Positions 1 through 11,657 of a DNA stretch of 64,000 nucleotides are shown piece by piece. This DNA comes from Luidia sarsii. Lineage: Eukaryota; Echinodermata; Asteroidea; Paxillosida; Luidiidae. The stretch's first letter is position 1. Every line of letters starts with the position of its first letter. Where the stretch lies: contig OX465111.1 in the NCBI GenBank assembly GCA_949987565.1, positions 15,200,549-15,264,548 of the forward strand, written 5' to 3'. The position numbers were made by a program, and so were the translations under genes. The notes beneath the pieces were generated by a model. The model was given only the letters and a program-made list of their open reading frames with translations, had not been told where the DNA came from and made no database searches.

Positions 1-3000
1 CCTCTGACATGAATCGGACTTTTGTAGACCAGTTGAAGTCATTTTTGGCCCCCTAAAAAAAAATAGATTTTTGGCCCAATTTCTGACGTGTTCGACAGGT
101 CCGCTCCTGTCAGAATTTTCGGTTTTCGACCCAAAATAAGTTTTACCAGATTTCTCTGAAAATGACTCCTCAGGCATCTGAGAGCCCTCTGACATGGATC
201 GGACTTTCGGTAGACCAGTTGAAGTCATTTTTGGCCCCCTAAAAAAAAATAGATTTTTGGCCCAATTTCTGACGTGTTCGACAGGTCCGCTCCTGTCAGA
301 ATTTTTGGTTTTCGACCCAAAATAAGTTTTCCCAGATTTCTCTGAAAATTATTCCTCAGGCATCTGAGAGCCCTCTGACATGAATCGGACTTTCGTTAGA
401 CCAGTTGAAGTCATTTTTGGCCCCCTAAAAAAGAAATAGATTTTTGGCCCAATTTCTGACGTGTTCGACAGGTCCGCTCCTGTCAGAATTTTTGGTTTTC
501 GACCCAAAATAAGTTTTCCCAGATTTCTCTGAAAATGACTCCTCAGGCATCTGAGAGCCCTCTGACATTGATCGGACGTTCGGTAGACCAGTTGAAGTCA
601 TTTTTGGCCCCCTAAAAGAAAATAGATTTTTGGCCCAATTTCTGACGTGTTCGACAGGTCCGCTCCTGTCAGAATTTTCAGTTTTCGACCCAAAATAAGT
701 TTTCCCAGATTTCTCTGCAATCGACTCCTCAGGCATCTGAGAGCCCTCTGACATTGATCGGACTTTCGGTAGACCAGCTGAAGTCATTTTTGGCCCCCTA
801 AAAGAAAATAGATTTTTGGCCCAATTTCTGACGTGTTCGACAGGTCCGCTCCTGTCAAAATTTTTGGTTTTCGACCCAAAATAAGTTTTACCAGATTTCT
901 CTGAAAATGACTCCTCAGACATCTGAGAGCCCTCTGACATTGATCGGACTTTCGGTAGACCAGTTGAAGTCATTTTTGGCCCCCTAAAAGAAAATAGATT
1001 TTTGGCCCAATTTCTGACGTGTTCGACAGGTCCGCTCCTGTCAGAATTTTCGGTTTTCGACCCAAAATAAGTTTTCCCAGATTTCTCTGAAAATGACTCC
1101 TCAGGCATCTGAGAGCCCTCTGACATGAATCGGACTTTCGTTAGACCAGTTAAAGTCATTTTTGGCCCCCTAAAAAAAAATAGATTTTTGGCCCAATTTC
1201 TGACGTGTTCGACAGGTCCGCTCCTGTCAGAATTTTCAGTTTTCGACCCAAAATAAGTTTTCCCAGATTTCTCTGCAAATGACTCCTCAGGCATCTGAGA
1301 GCCCTCTGACATTGATCGGACTTTCGGTAGACCAGTTGAAGTCATTTTTGGCCCCCTAAAAGAAAATAGATTTTTGGCCCAATTTCTGACGTGTTCGACA
1401 GGTCCGCTCCTGTCAGAATTTTCAGTTTTCGACCCAAAATAAGTTTTCCCAGATTTCTCTGCAAATGACTCCTCAGGCATCTGAGAGCCCTCTGACATTG
1501 ATCGGACTTTCGGTAGACCAGTTGAAGTCATTTTTGGCCCCCTAAAAGAAAATAGATTTTTGGCCCAATTTCTGACGTGTTCGACAGGTCCGCTCCTGTC
1601 AGAATTTTTGGTTTTCGACCCAAAATAAGTTTTACCAGATTTCTCTGAAAATGACTCCTCAGGCATCTGAGAGCCCTCTGACATTGATCGGACTTTCGGT
1701 AGACCAGTTGAAGTCATTTTTGGCCCCCTAAAAGAAAATAGATTTTTGGCCCAATTTCTGACGTGTTCGACAGGTCCGCTCCTGTCAGAATTTTTGGTTT
1801 CCGACCCAAAATCAGTTTTCCCAGATTTCTCTGAAAATGACTCCTCAGGCATCGGAGAGCCCTCTGACATGAATCGGACTTTCGTTAGACCAGTTGAAGT
1901 CATTTTTGGCCCCCTAAAAAAAAATAGATTTTTGGCCCAATTTCTGACGTGTTCGACAGGTCCGCTCCTGTCAGAATTTTTGGTTTTCGACCCAAAATAA
2001 GTTTTACCAGATTTCTCTGAAAATGACTCCTCAGGCATCTGAGAGCCCTCTGACATTGATCGGACTTTCGGTAGACCAGTTGAAGTCATTTTCGGCCCCC
2101 TAAAAGAAAATAGATTTTTGGCCCAATTTCTGACGTGTTCGACAGGTCCGCTCCTGTCAGAATTTTCGGTTTTCGACCCAAAATAAGTTTTCCCAGATTT
2201 CTCTGAAAATGACTCCTCAGGCATCTGAGAGCCCTCTGACATGAATCGGACTTTCGTTAGACCAGTTGAAGTCATTTTTGGCCCCCTAAAAAAAAATAGA
2301 TTTTTGGCCCAATTTCTGACGTGTTCGACAGAATTTTTGTCAGAATTTTTGGTTTTCGACCCAAAATAAGTTTTACCTTACCAGATTTCTCTGAAAATGA
2401 CTCCTCAGACATCTGAGAGCCCTCTGACATTGATCGGACTTTCGGTAGACCAGTTGAAGTCATTTTTGGCCCCCTAAAAGAAAATAGATTTTTGGCCCAA
2501 TTTCTGACGTGTTCCACAGGTCCGCTCCTGTCAGAATTTTCGGTTTTCTACCAAAAATAAGTTTTCCCAGATTTCTCTGAAAATGACTCCTCAGGCATCT
2601 GAGAGCCCTCTGACATGGATCGGACTTTCGGTAGACCAGTTGAAGTCATTTTTGGCCCCCTAAAAAAAATAGATTTTTGGCCCAATTTCTGACGTGTTCG
2701 ACAGGTCCGCTCCTGTCAGAATTTTCGGTTTTCGACCCAAAATAAGTTTTCCCAGATTTCTCTGCAAATGACTCCTCAGGCATCTGAGAGCCCTCTGACA
2801 TTGATCGGACTTTCGGTAGACCAGTTGAAGTCATTTTTGGCCCCCTAAAAGAAAATAGATTTTTGGCCCAATTTCTGACGTGTTCGACAGGTCCGCTCCT
2901 GTCAGAATTTTTGGTTTCCGACCCAAAATAAGTTTTCCCAGATTTCTCTGAAAATGACTCCTCAGGCATCTGAGAGCCCTCTGACATGAATCGGACTTTC

Positions 3001-3485
3001 GTTAGACCAGTTGAAGTCATTTTTGGCCCCCTAAAAAAAAATAGATTTTTGGCCCAATTTCTGACGTGTTCGACAGGTCCGCTCCTGTCAGAATTTTCGG
3101 TTTTCGACCCAAAATAAGTTTTACCAGATTTCTCTGAAAATGACTCCTCAGGCATCCGAGAGCCCTCTGACATGGATCGGACTTTCGGTAGACCAGTTGA
3201 AGTCATTTTTGGCCCCCTAAAAAAAATTAGATTTTTGGGCCAATTTCTGACGTGTTCGACAGGTCCGCTCCTGTCAGAATTTTTGGTTTTCGACCCAAAA
3301 TAAGTTTTCCCAGATTTCTCTGAAAATGATTCCTCAGGCATCTGAGAGCCCTCTGACATGAATCGGACTTTCGTTAGACCAGTTGAAGTCATTTTTGGCC
3401 CCCTAAAAAAGAAATAGATTTTTGGCCCAATTTCTGACGTGTTCGACAGGTCTGCTCCTGTCAGAATTTTTGGTTTTCGACCCAA

Positions 3486-5904
3486 AATAAGTTTTACCAG
3501 ATTTCTCTGAAAATGACTCCTCAGGCATCTGAGAGCCCTCTGACATTGATCGGACTTTCGGTAGACCAGTTGAAGTCATTTTTGGCCCCCTAAAAGAAAA
3601 TAGATTTTTGGCCCAATTTCTGACGTGTTCGACAGGTCCGCTCCTGTCAGAATTTTCGGTTTTCGACCCAAAATAAGTTTTCCCAGATTTCTCTGAAAAT
3701 GACTCCTCAGGCATCTGAGAGCCCTCTGACATGGATCGGACTTTCGGTAGACCAGCTGAAGTCATTTTTGGCCCCCTAAAAGAAAATAGATTTTTGGCCC
3801 AATTTCTGACGTGTTCGACAGGTCCGCTCCTGTCAGAATTTTTGGTTTTCGACCCAAAATAAGTTTTACCAGATTTCTCTGAAAATGACTCCTCAGACAT
3901 CTGAGAGCCCTCTGACATTGATCGGACTTTCGGTAGACCAGTTTAAGTCATTTTTGGCCCCCTAAAAGAAAATAGATTTTTGGCCCAATTTCTGACGTGT
4001 TCGACAGGTCCGCTCCTGTCAGAATTTTCGGTTTTCGACCCAAAATAAATTTTCCCAGATTTCTCTGAAAATGACTCCTCAGGCATCTGAGAGCCCTCTG
4101 ACATGGATCGGACTTTCGGTAGACCAGTTGAAGTCATTTTTGGCCCATTAAAAAAAAATAGATTTTTGGCCCAATTTCTGACGTGTTCGACAGGTCCGCT
4201 CCTGTCAGAATTTTTGGTTTTCGACCCAAAATAAGTTTTCCCAGATTTCTCTGAAAATGACTCCTCAGGCATCTGAGAGCCCTCTGACATGAATCGGACT
4301 TTCGTTAGACCAGTTAAAGTCATTTTTGGCCCCCTAAAAAAAAATAGATTTTTGGCCCAATTTCTGACGTGTTCGACAGGTCCGCTCCTGTCAGAATTTT
4401 CAGTTTTCGACCCAAAATAAGTTTTCCCAGATTTCTCTGCAAATGACTCCTCAGGCATCTGAGAGCCCTCTGACATTGATCGGACTTTCGGTAGACCAGT
4501 TGAAGTCATTTTTGGCCCCCTAAAAGAAAATAGATTTTTGGCCCAATTTCTGACGTGTTCGACAGGTCCGCTCCTGTCAGAATTTTTGGTTTTCGACCCA
4601 AAATAAGTTTTACCAGATTTCTCTGAAAATGACTCCTCAGGCATCTGAGAGCCCTCTGACATTGATCGGACTTTCGGTAGACCAGTTGAAGTCATTTTTG
4701 GCCCCCTAAAAGAAAATAGATTTTTGGCCCAATTTCTGACGTGTTCGACAGGTCCGCTCCTGTCAGAATTTTTGGTTTCCGACCCAAAATAAGTTTTCCC
4801 AGATTTCTCTGAAAATGACTCCTCAGGCATCTGAGAGCCCTCTGACATGAATCGGACTTTCGTTAGACCAGTTGAAGTCATTTTTGGCCCCCTAAAAAAA
4901 AATAGATTTTTGGCCCAATTTCTGACGTGTTCGACAGGTCCGCTCCTGTCAGAATTTTCGGTTTTCGACCCAAAATAAGTTTTACCAGATTTCTCTGAAA
5001 ATGACTCCTCAGGCATCTGAGAGCCCTCTGACATGGATCGGACTTTCGGTAGACCAGTTGAAGTCATTTTTGGCCCCCTAAATTTTTTTAGATTTTTGGC
5101 CCAATTTCTGACGTGTTCGACAGGTCCGCTCCTGTCAGAATTTTTGGTTTTCGACCCAAAATAAGTTTTCCCAGATTTCTCTGAAAATGATTCCTCAGGC
5201 ATCTGAGAGCCCTCTGACATGAATCGGACTTTCGTTAGACCAGTTGAAGTCATTTTTGGCCCCCTAAAAGAAAATAGATTTTTGGCCCAATTTCTGACGT
5301 GTTCGACAGGTCCGCTCCTGTCAGAATTTTTGGTTTCCGACCCAAAATAAGTTTTCCCAGATTTCTCTGAAAATGACTCCTCAGGCATCTGAGAGCCCTC
5401 TGACATGAATCGGACTTTCGTTAGACCAGTTGAAGTCATTTTTGGCCCCCTAAAAAAAAATAGATTTTTGGCCCAATTTCTGACGTGTTCGACAGGTCCG
5501 CTCCTGTCAGAATTTTCGGTTTTCGACCCAAAATAAGTTTTACCAGATTTCTCTGAAAATGACTCCTCAGGCATCCGAGAGCCCTCTGACATGGATCGGA
5601 CTTTCGGTAGACCAGTTGAAGTCATTTTTGGCCCCCTAAAAAAAATTAGATTTTTGGGCCAATTTCTGACGTGTTCGACAGGTCCGCTCCTGTCAGAATT
5701 TTTGGTTTTCGACCCAAAATAAGTTTTCCCAGATTTCTCTGAAAATGATTCCTCAGGCATCTGAGAGCCCTCTGACATGAATCGGACTTTCGTTAGACCA
5801 GTTGAAGTCATTTTTGGCCCCCTAAAAAAGAAATAGATTTTTGGCCCAATTTCTGACGTGTTCGACAGGTCTGCTCCTGTCAGAATTTTTGGTTTTCGAC
5901 CCAA
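3486..5904. repeat. Higher-order repeat block A (13 monomers, 2419 bp)
   Basis: Rare variants recur at exactly 2419-bp spacing: TCTGCTCCTGTC in place of TCCGCTCCTGTC (near 3451 and 5870), TTTAAGTCATT (3943 and 6362), AAATAAATTTTCCC (4043 and 6462) and GGCCCATTAAAA (4142 and 6561). The distance is 13 monomers plus one base. The array has therefore grown by multi-monomer duplication, not only monomer by monomer. Confidence 0.85.
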
Positions 5905-7765
5905 AATAAGTTTTACCAGATTTCTCTGAAAATGACTCCTCAGGCATCTGAGAGCCCTCTGACATTGATCGGACTTTCGGTAGACCAGTTGAAGTCATTT
6001 TTGGCCCCCTAAAAGAAAATAGATTTTTGGCCCAATTTCTGACGTGTTCGACAGGTCCGCTCCTGTCAGAATTTTCGGTTTTCGACCCAAAATAAGTTTT
6101 CCCAGATTTCTCTGAAAATGACTCCTCAGGCATCTGAGAGCCCTCTGACATGGATCGGACTTTCGGTAGACCAGCTGAAGTCATTTTTGGCCCCCTAAAA
6201 GAAAATAGATTTTTGGCCCAATTTCTGACGTGTTCGACAGGTCCGCTCCTGTCAGAATTTTTGGTTTTCGACCCAAAATAAGTTTTACCAGATTTCTCTG
6301 AAAATGACTCCTCAGACATCTGAGAGCCCTCTGACATTGATCGGACTTTCGGTAGACCAGTTTAAGTCATTTTTGGCCCCCTAAAAGAAAATAGATTTTT
6401 GGCCCAATTTCTGACGTGTTCGACAGGTCCGCTCCTGTCAGAATTTTCGGTTTTCGACCCAAAATAAATTTTCCCAGATTTCTCTGAAAATGACTCCTCA
6501 GGCATCTGAGAGCCCTCTGACATGGATCGGACTTTCGGTAGACCAGTTGAAGTCATTTTTGGCCCATTAAAAAAAAATAGATTTTTGGCCCAATTTCTGA
6601 CGTGTTCGACAGGTCCGCTCCTGTCAGAATTTTTGGTTTTCGACCCAAAATAAGTTTTCCCAGATTTCTCTGAAAATGACTCCTCAGGCATCTGAGAGCC
6701 CTCTGACATGAATCGGACTTTCGTTAGACCAGTTAAAGTCATTTTTGGCCCCCTAAAAAAAAATAGATTTTTGGCCCAATTTCTGACGTGTTCGACAGGT
6801 CCGCTCCTGTCAGAATTTTCAGTTTTCGACCCAAAATAAGTTTTCCCAGATTTCTCTGCAAATGACTCCTCAGGCATCTGAGAGCCCTCTGACATTGATC
6901 GGACTTTCGGTAGACCAGTTGAAGTCATTTTTGGCCCCCTAAAAGAAAATAGATTTTTGGCCCAATTTCTGACGTGTTCGACAGGTCCGCTCCTGTCAGA
7001 ATTTTTGGTTTTCGACCCAAAATAAGTTTTACCAGATTTCTCTGAAAATGACTCCTCAGGCATCTGAGAGCCCTCTGACATTGATCGGACTTTCGGTAGA
7101 CCAGTTGAAGTCATTTTTGGCCCCCTAAAAGAAAATAGATTTTTGGCCCAATTTCTGACGTGTTCGACAGGTCCGCTCCTGTCAGAATTTTTGGTTTCCG
7201 ACCCAAAATAAGTTTTCCCAGATTTCTCTGAAAATGACTCCTCAGGCATCTGAGAGCCCTCTGACATGAATCGGACTTTCGTTAGACCAGTTGAAGTCAT
7301 TTTTGGCCCCCTAAAAAAAAATAGATTTTTGGCCCAATTTCTGACGTGTTCGACAGGTCCGCTCCTGTCAGAATTTTCGGTTTTCGACCCAAAATAAGTT
7401 TTACCAGATTTCTCTGAAAATGACTCCTCAGGCATCTGAGAGCCCTCTGACATGGATCGGACTTTCGGTAGACCAGTTGAAGTCATTTTTGGCCCCCTAA
7501 AAATTTTTAGATTTTTGGCCCAATTTCTGACGTGTTCGACAGGTCCGCTCCTGTCAGAATTTTTGGTTTTCGACCCAAAATAAGTTTTCCCAGATTTCTC
7601 TGAAAATGATTCCTCAGGCATCTGAGAGCCCTCTGACATGAATCGGACTTTCGTTAGACCAGTTGAAGTCATTTTTGGCCCCCTAAAAAAGAAATAGATT
7701 TTTGGCCCAATTTCTGACGTGTTCGACAGGTCCGCTCCTGTCAGAATTTTTGGTTTTCGACCCAA
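5905..7765. repeat. Higher-order repeat block B (10 monomers, 1861 bp)
   Basis: This block is homologous to block A but lacks three consecutive monomers near its right end. The marker GGCCCATTAAAA appears again 1861 bp later, at 8422, so a third, further modified block follows. A three-monomer deletion (or insertion in block A) by unequal exchange explains the length difference. Confidence 0.75.
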
Positions 7766-10700
7766 AATAAGTTTTACCAGATTTCTCTGAAAATGACTCC
7801 TCAGGCATCTGAGAGCCCTCTGACATTGATCGGACTTTCGGTAGACCAGTTGAAGTCATTTTTGGCCCCCTAAAAGAAAATAGATTTTTGGCCCAATTTC
7901 TGACGTGTTCGACAGGTCCGCTCCTGTCAGAATTTTCGGTTTTCGACCCAAAATAAGTTTTCCCAGATTTCTCTGAAAATGACTCCTCAGGCATCTGAGA
8001 GCCCTCTGACATGTATCGGACTTTCGGTAGACCAGCTGAAGTCATTTTTGGCCCCCTAAAAGAAAATAGATTTTTGGCCCAATTTCTGACATGTTCGACA
8101 GGTCCGCTCCTGTCAGAATTTTTGGTTTTCGACCCAAAATAAGTTTTACCAGATTTCTCTGAAAATGACTCCTCAGACATCTGAGAGCCCTCTGACATTG
8201 ATCGGACTTTCGGTAGACCAGTTGAAGTCATTTTTGGCCCCCTAAAAGAAAATAGATTTTTGGCCCAATTTCTGACGTGTTCGACAGGTCCGCTCCTGTC
8301 AGAATTTTCGGTTTTCGACCCAAAATAAGTTTTCCCAGATTTCTCTGAAAATGACTCCTCAGGCATCTGAGAGCCCTCTGACATGGATCGGACTTTCGGT
8401 AGACCAGTTGAAGTCATTTTTGGCCCATTAAAAAAAAATAGATTTTTGGCCCAATTTCTGACTTGTTCGACAGGTCCGCTCCTGTCAGAATTTTTGGTTT
8501 TCGACCCAAAATAAGTTTTCCCAGATTTCTCTGAAAATGACTCCTCAGGCATCTGAGAGCCCTCTGACATGAATCGGACTTTCGTTAGACCAGTTAAAGT
8601 CATTTTTGGCCCCCTAAAAAAAAATAGATTTTTGGCCCAATTTCTGACGTGTTCGACAGGTCCGCTCCTGTCAGAATTTTCAGTTTTCGACCCAAAATAA
8701 GTTTTCCCAGATTTCTCTGCAAATGACTCCTCAGGCATCTGAGAGCCCTCTGACATTGATCGGACTTTCGGTAGACCAGTTGAAGTCATTTTTGGCCCCC
8801 TAAAAGAAAATAGATTTTTGGCCCAATTTCTGACGTGTTCGACAGGTCCGCTCCTGTCAGAATTTTTGGTTTTCGACCCAAAATAAGTTTTACCAGATTT
8901 CTCTGAAAATGACTCCTCAGGCATCTGAGAGCCCTCTGACATTGATCGGACTTTCGGTAGACCAGTTGAAGTCATTTTTGGCCCCCTAAAAGAAAATAGA
9001 TTTTTGGCCCAATTTCTGACGTGTTCGACAGGTCCGCTCCTGTCAGAATTTTCGGTATTCGACCCAAAATAAGTTTTCCCAGATTTCTCTGAAAATGACT
9101 CCTCAGGCATCTGAGAGCCCTCTGACATGGATCGGCCTTTCGGTAGACCAGTTGAAGTCATTTTTGGCCCCCTAAAAAAAATTAGATTTTTGGCCCAATT
9201 TCTGACGTGTTCGACAGGTCCGCTCCTGTCAGAATTTTTGGTTTTCGACCCAAAATAAGTTTTACCAGATTTCTCTGCAAATGACTCCTCAGGCATCTGA
9301 GAGCCCTCTGACATGGATCAGACTTTCGGTAGACCAGTTGAAGTCATTTTTGGCCCCCTAAAAAAAAATAGATTTTTGGCCCAATTTCTGACGTGTTCGA
9401 CAGGTCCGCTCCTGTCAGAATTTTTGGTTTTCGACCCAAAATAAGTTTTCCCAGATTTCTCTGAAAATGACTCCTCAGGCATCTGAGAGCCCTCTGACAT
9501 GAATCGGACTTTCGTTAGACCAGTTGAAGTCATTTTTGGCCCCCTAAAAAAAAATAGATTCTTGGCCCAATTTCTGACGTGTTCGACAGGTCCGCTCCTG
9601 TCAGAATTTTCGGTTTTCGACCCAAAATAAGTTTTCCCAGATTTGTCTGAAAATGACTCCTCAGGCATCTGAGAGCCCTCTGGCATGGATCGGACTTTCG
9701 GTAGACCAGTTGAAGTCATTTTTGGCCCCCTCAAAAAAAATAGATTTTTGGCCCAATTTCTGACGTGTTCGACAGGTCCGCTCCTGTCAGAATTTTCGGT
9801 TTTCGACCCAAAATAAGTTTTCCCAGATTTCTCTGAAAATGACTCCTCAGGCATCTGAGAGCCCGCTGACATGGATCGGACTTTCGTTAGACAAGTTGAA
9901 GTCATTTTTGGCCCCCTCAAAAAACTAGATTTTTGGCCCAATTTCTGACATGTTCGACAGGTCCGCTCCTGTCAGAATTTTTGGTTTTCGACCCAAAATA
10001 AGTTTTCCCAGATTTCTCTGAAAATGACTCCTCAGGCATCTGAGAGCCCTCTGACGTGGATCGGACTTTTATTAGACCAGTTGAAGTCAATTTTGGCCCC
10101 CTTAGAAAAAACTAGATTTTTGGCCCAATTTCTGACGTTTTTGACAGGCCCGCTCCTGTCAGAATATTTGGTTTTCGACCCAAAAAAGGTTTTACCAGAT
10201 TTCTCTGAAAATGACTCCTCAGGCATCTGAGAGCCCTCTGACATCGATCGGACTTTCGGTAGACCAGTTGAAGTCTTTTTTGGCCCCCTCAAACAAATAA
10301 ATTTTTGGCCCATTTTCTGACGTGTTCGACAGGTCCGCTCCTGTCAGAATTTTCAGTTTTCGACCCAAAATAAGTTTTCCCAGATTTGTCTGAAAATGAC
10401 TCCTCAGGCATCTGAGAGCCCTCTGACATGGGGAGGACTTTCGGTAGACCAGTTGAAGTCATTTTTGGCCCCCTCAAAAAAACTAGATTTTTGGCCCAAT
10501 TTCTGACATGTTCGACAGGTCCGATTCTGTCAGAATTTTCAGTTTTCGACCCAAAATAAGTTTTCCCAGATTTCTCTGAAAATGACTCCTCAGGCATCTG
10601 AGAGCCCGCTGACATGGATCGGACTTTCGTTAGACCAGTTGAAGTCTTTTTTGGCCCCCTCAAAAAACTAGATTTTTGGCCCAATTTCTGACATGTTCGA

Positions 10701-10915
10701 CAGGTCCGCTCCTGTCAGAATTTTTGGTTTTCCACCCAAAATAAGTTTTCCCAGATTTCTCTGAAAATGACTCCTCAGACATCTGAGAGCCCTCTGACAA
10801 GGATCGGACTTTCGGTAGACCAGTTGAAGTCATTTTTGGCCCCCTCAAATAAACAAGATTTTTTGCCCAATTTTTGACGTTTTCGGCAGGTCCGCTCCTG
10901 TCAGATTTTTCAGTT

Positions 10916-11657
10916 TTTGACCCAAAGTCAAATCGAGGAAATATTTTTCTGTTTTACAAACAAGTATAAAAACTCTAGTTTTGTTTTCTTTCCATTTTTG
11001 CCCATATTAATCCAAAAAAGTGTTAATGTTTTGAAGAATGTACGGGGTACCGGTACATGTTTCAAATTAAATTTGTTTTTTCTGTTACAGAAATATAGGC
11101 CTTTGTAAGCAAGCCTTTGAGTTTTTTGTATTCGAAATGCCTAATTTTTGGATACAGTAGTCATAGAGGTTTCCCCTCTCTTGAAACAAAAACATAGTGT
11201 TCCCTGAAAAGGAAACATATTCAAGGCAAATGTTTCTCGATCAGGAAACATACACATTGTTTCCATTGCCGGAAACATTGTCATGTGACATGTGTTTCCT
11301 GATCAGGAAACATAACCAGTGTTTCCTATTTTGGAAACATTATCACGTGACACATGTTTCCTGATCTGGAAATTATCCATACATGTAGGTTTCCAAATTT
11401 GGAAAAACAATTCTACAGAATTGTAAAGGTTTCCTGATCAGGACAGAAGTTGCCAGAATGGGAAATTTGTTGCCTCTTTAGGAAATGGACCAGACTGTAC
11501 AGTGAATGAACAGTGAAATGACTGGAGATGATCACAGTGGAATGATGACTGAGTCTTAGTTATGACTACATGAAGAAGTACCGAGAATGAAAGAATTCTT
11601 CAAAACTTTGTCAGGAATTTCAAATGATAAATTTGTTTCTGTGTCTGTATGATCCAG
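10916..11657. other. Non-coding flank between satellite and CHAT gene
   Basis: This AT-rich stretch holds the end of the satellite, the small palindromic tandem repeat described separately, and nothing that reads as a convincing exon. If the CHAT gene has upstream exons, they lie left of the window or in parts I cannot recognise. The satellite may therefore sit inside an intron or in the 5' flank. Confidence 0.5.
11225..11440. repeat. ~61-bp tandem repeat of TTTCC/GGAAA palindromes
   Basis: About three copies of a 61-62 bp unit. Each unit carries two inverted repeats of the form TTTCC-N5-6-GGAAA, the clearest being TTTCCTGATCAGGAAA near 11295. Copies begin at about 11231, 11293 and 11354. 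The spacers include CATGTGACATGTG and CACGTGACACATG, which are E-box-like. Degenerate half-units continue to about 11490. Confidence 0.8.

Larger units (their letters stand above)
1..10915. repeat. 186-bp satellite array, about 58 tandem monomers
   Basis: The landmark CCTCTGACAT recurs at 1, 186, 372, 559 and 745 and then onward, giving a 186-bp period (some monomers 185 or 187). Monomers differ by scattered substitutions and by length changes in the A-run after GGCCCCCT. The array runs off the left edge. It decays on the right: monomers after about 9700 carry CCCCCTCAAAAAA-CTAG instead of CCCCCTAAAA-TAG, and the last recognisable copy ends near 10915. Since 186 is 62 codons, the minus strand keeps one frame open across many monomers (for example 425-2275 and 3943-5904), producing a 62-residue repeat. 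The frame breaks wherever an A-run changes length, and monomer differences often change amino acids, so I treat it as satellite DNA and not a gene. Confidence 0.97.

Noticed and set aside
58..120. CENP-B-box-like TTCGACAGGTCCGC in the satellite monomer
   Set aside because: It keeps TTCG and part of the CGGG half but lacks key bases, and non-mammalian CENP-B boxes are not expected here.
425..9941. Long minus-strand reading frames in the satellite as repeat-protein genes
   Set aside because: They follow from a 186-bp period without stops. Monomer differences freely change amino acids and A-run indels break the frame; no promoter or splice structure is visible.
11225..11440. CRISPR-like array
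   Set aside because: The repeats are palindromic tandem units without unique spacers, in animal DNA.
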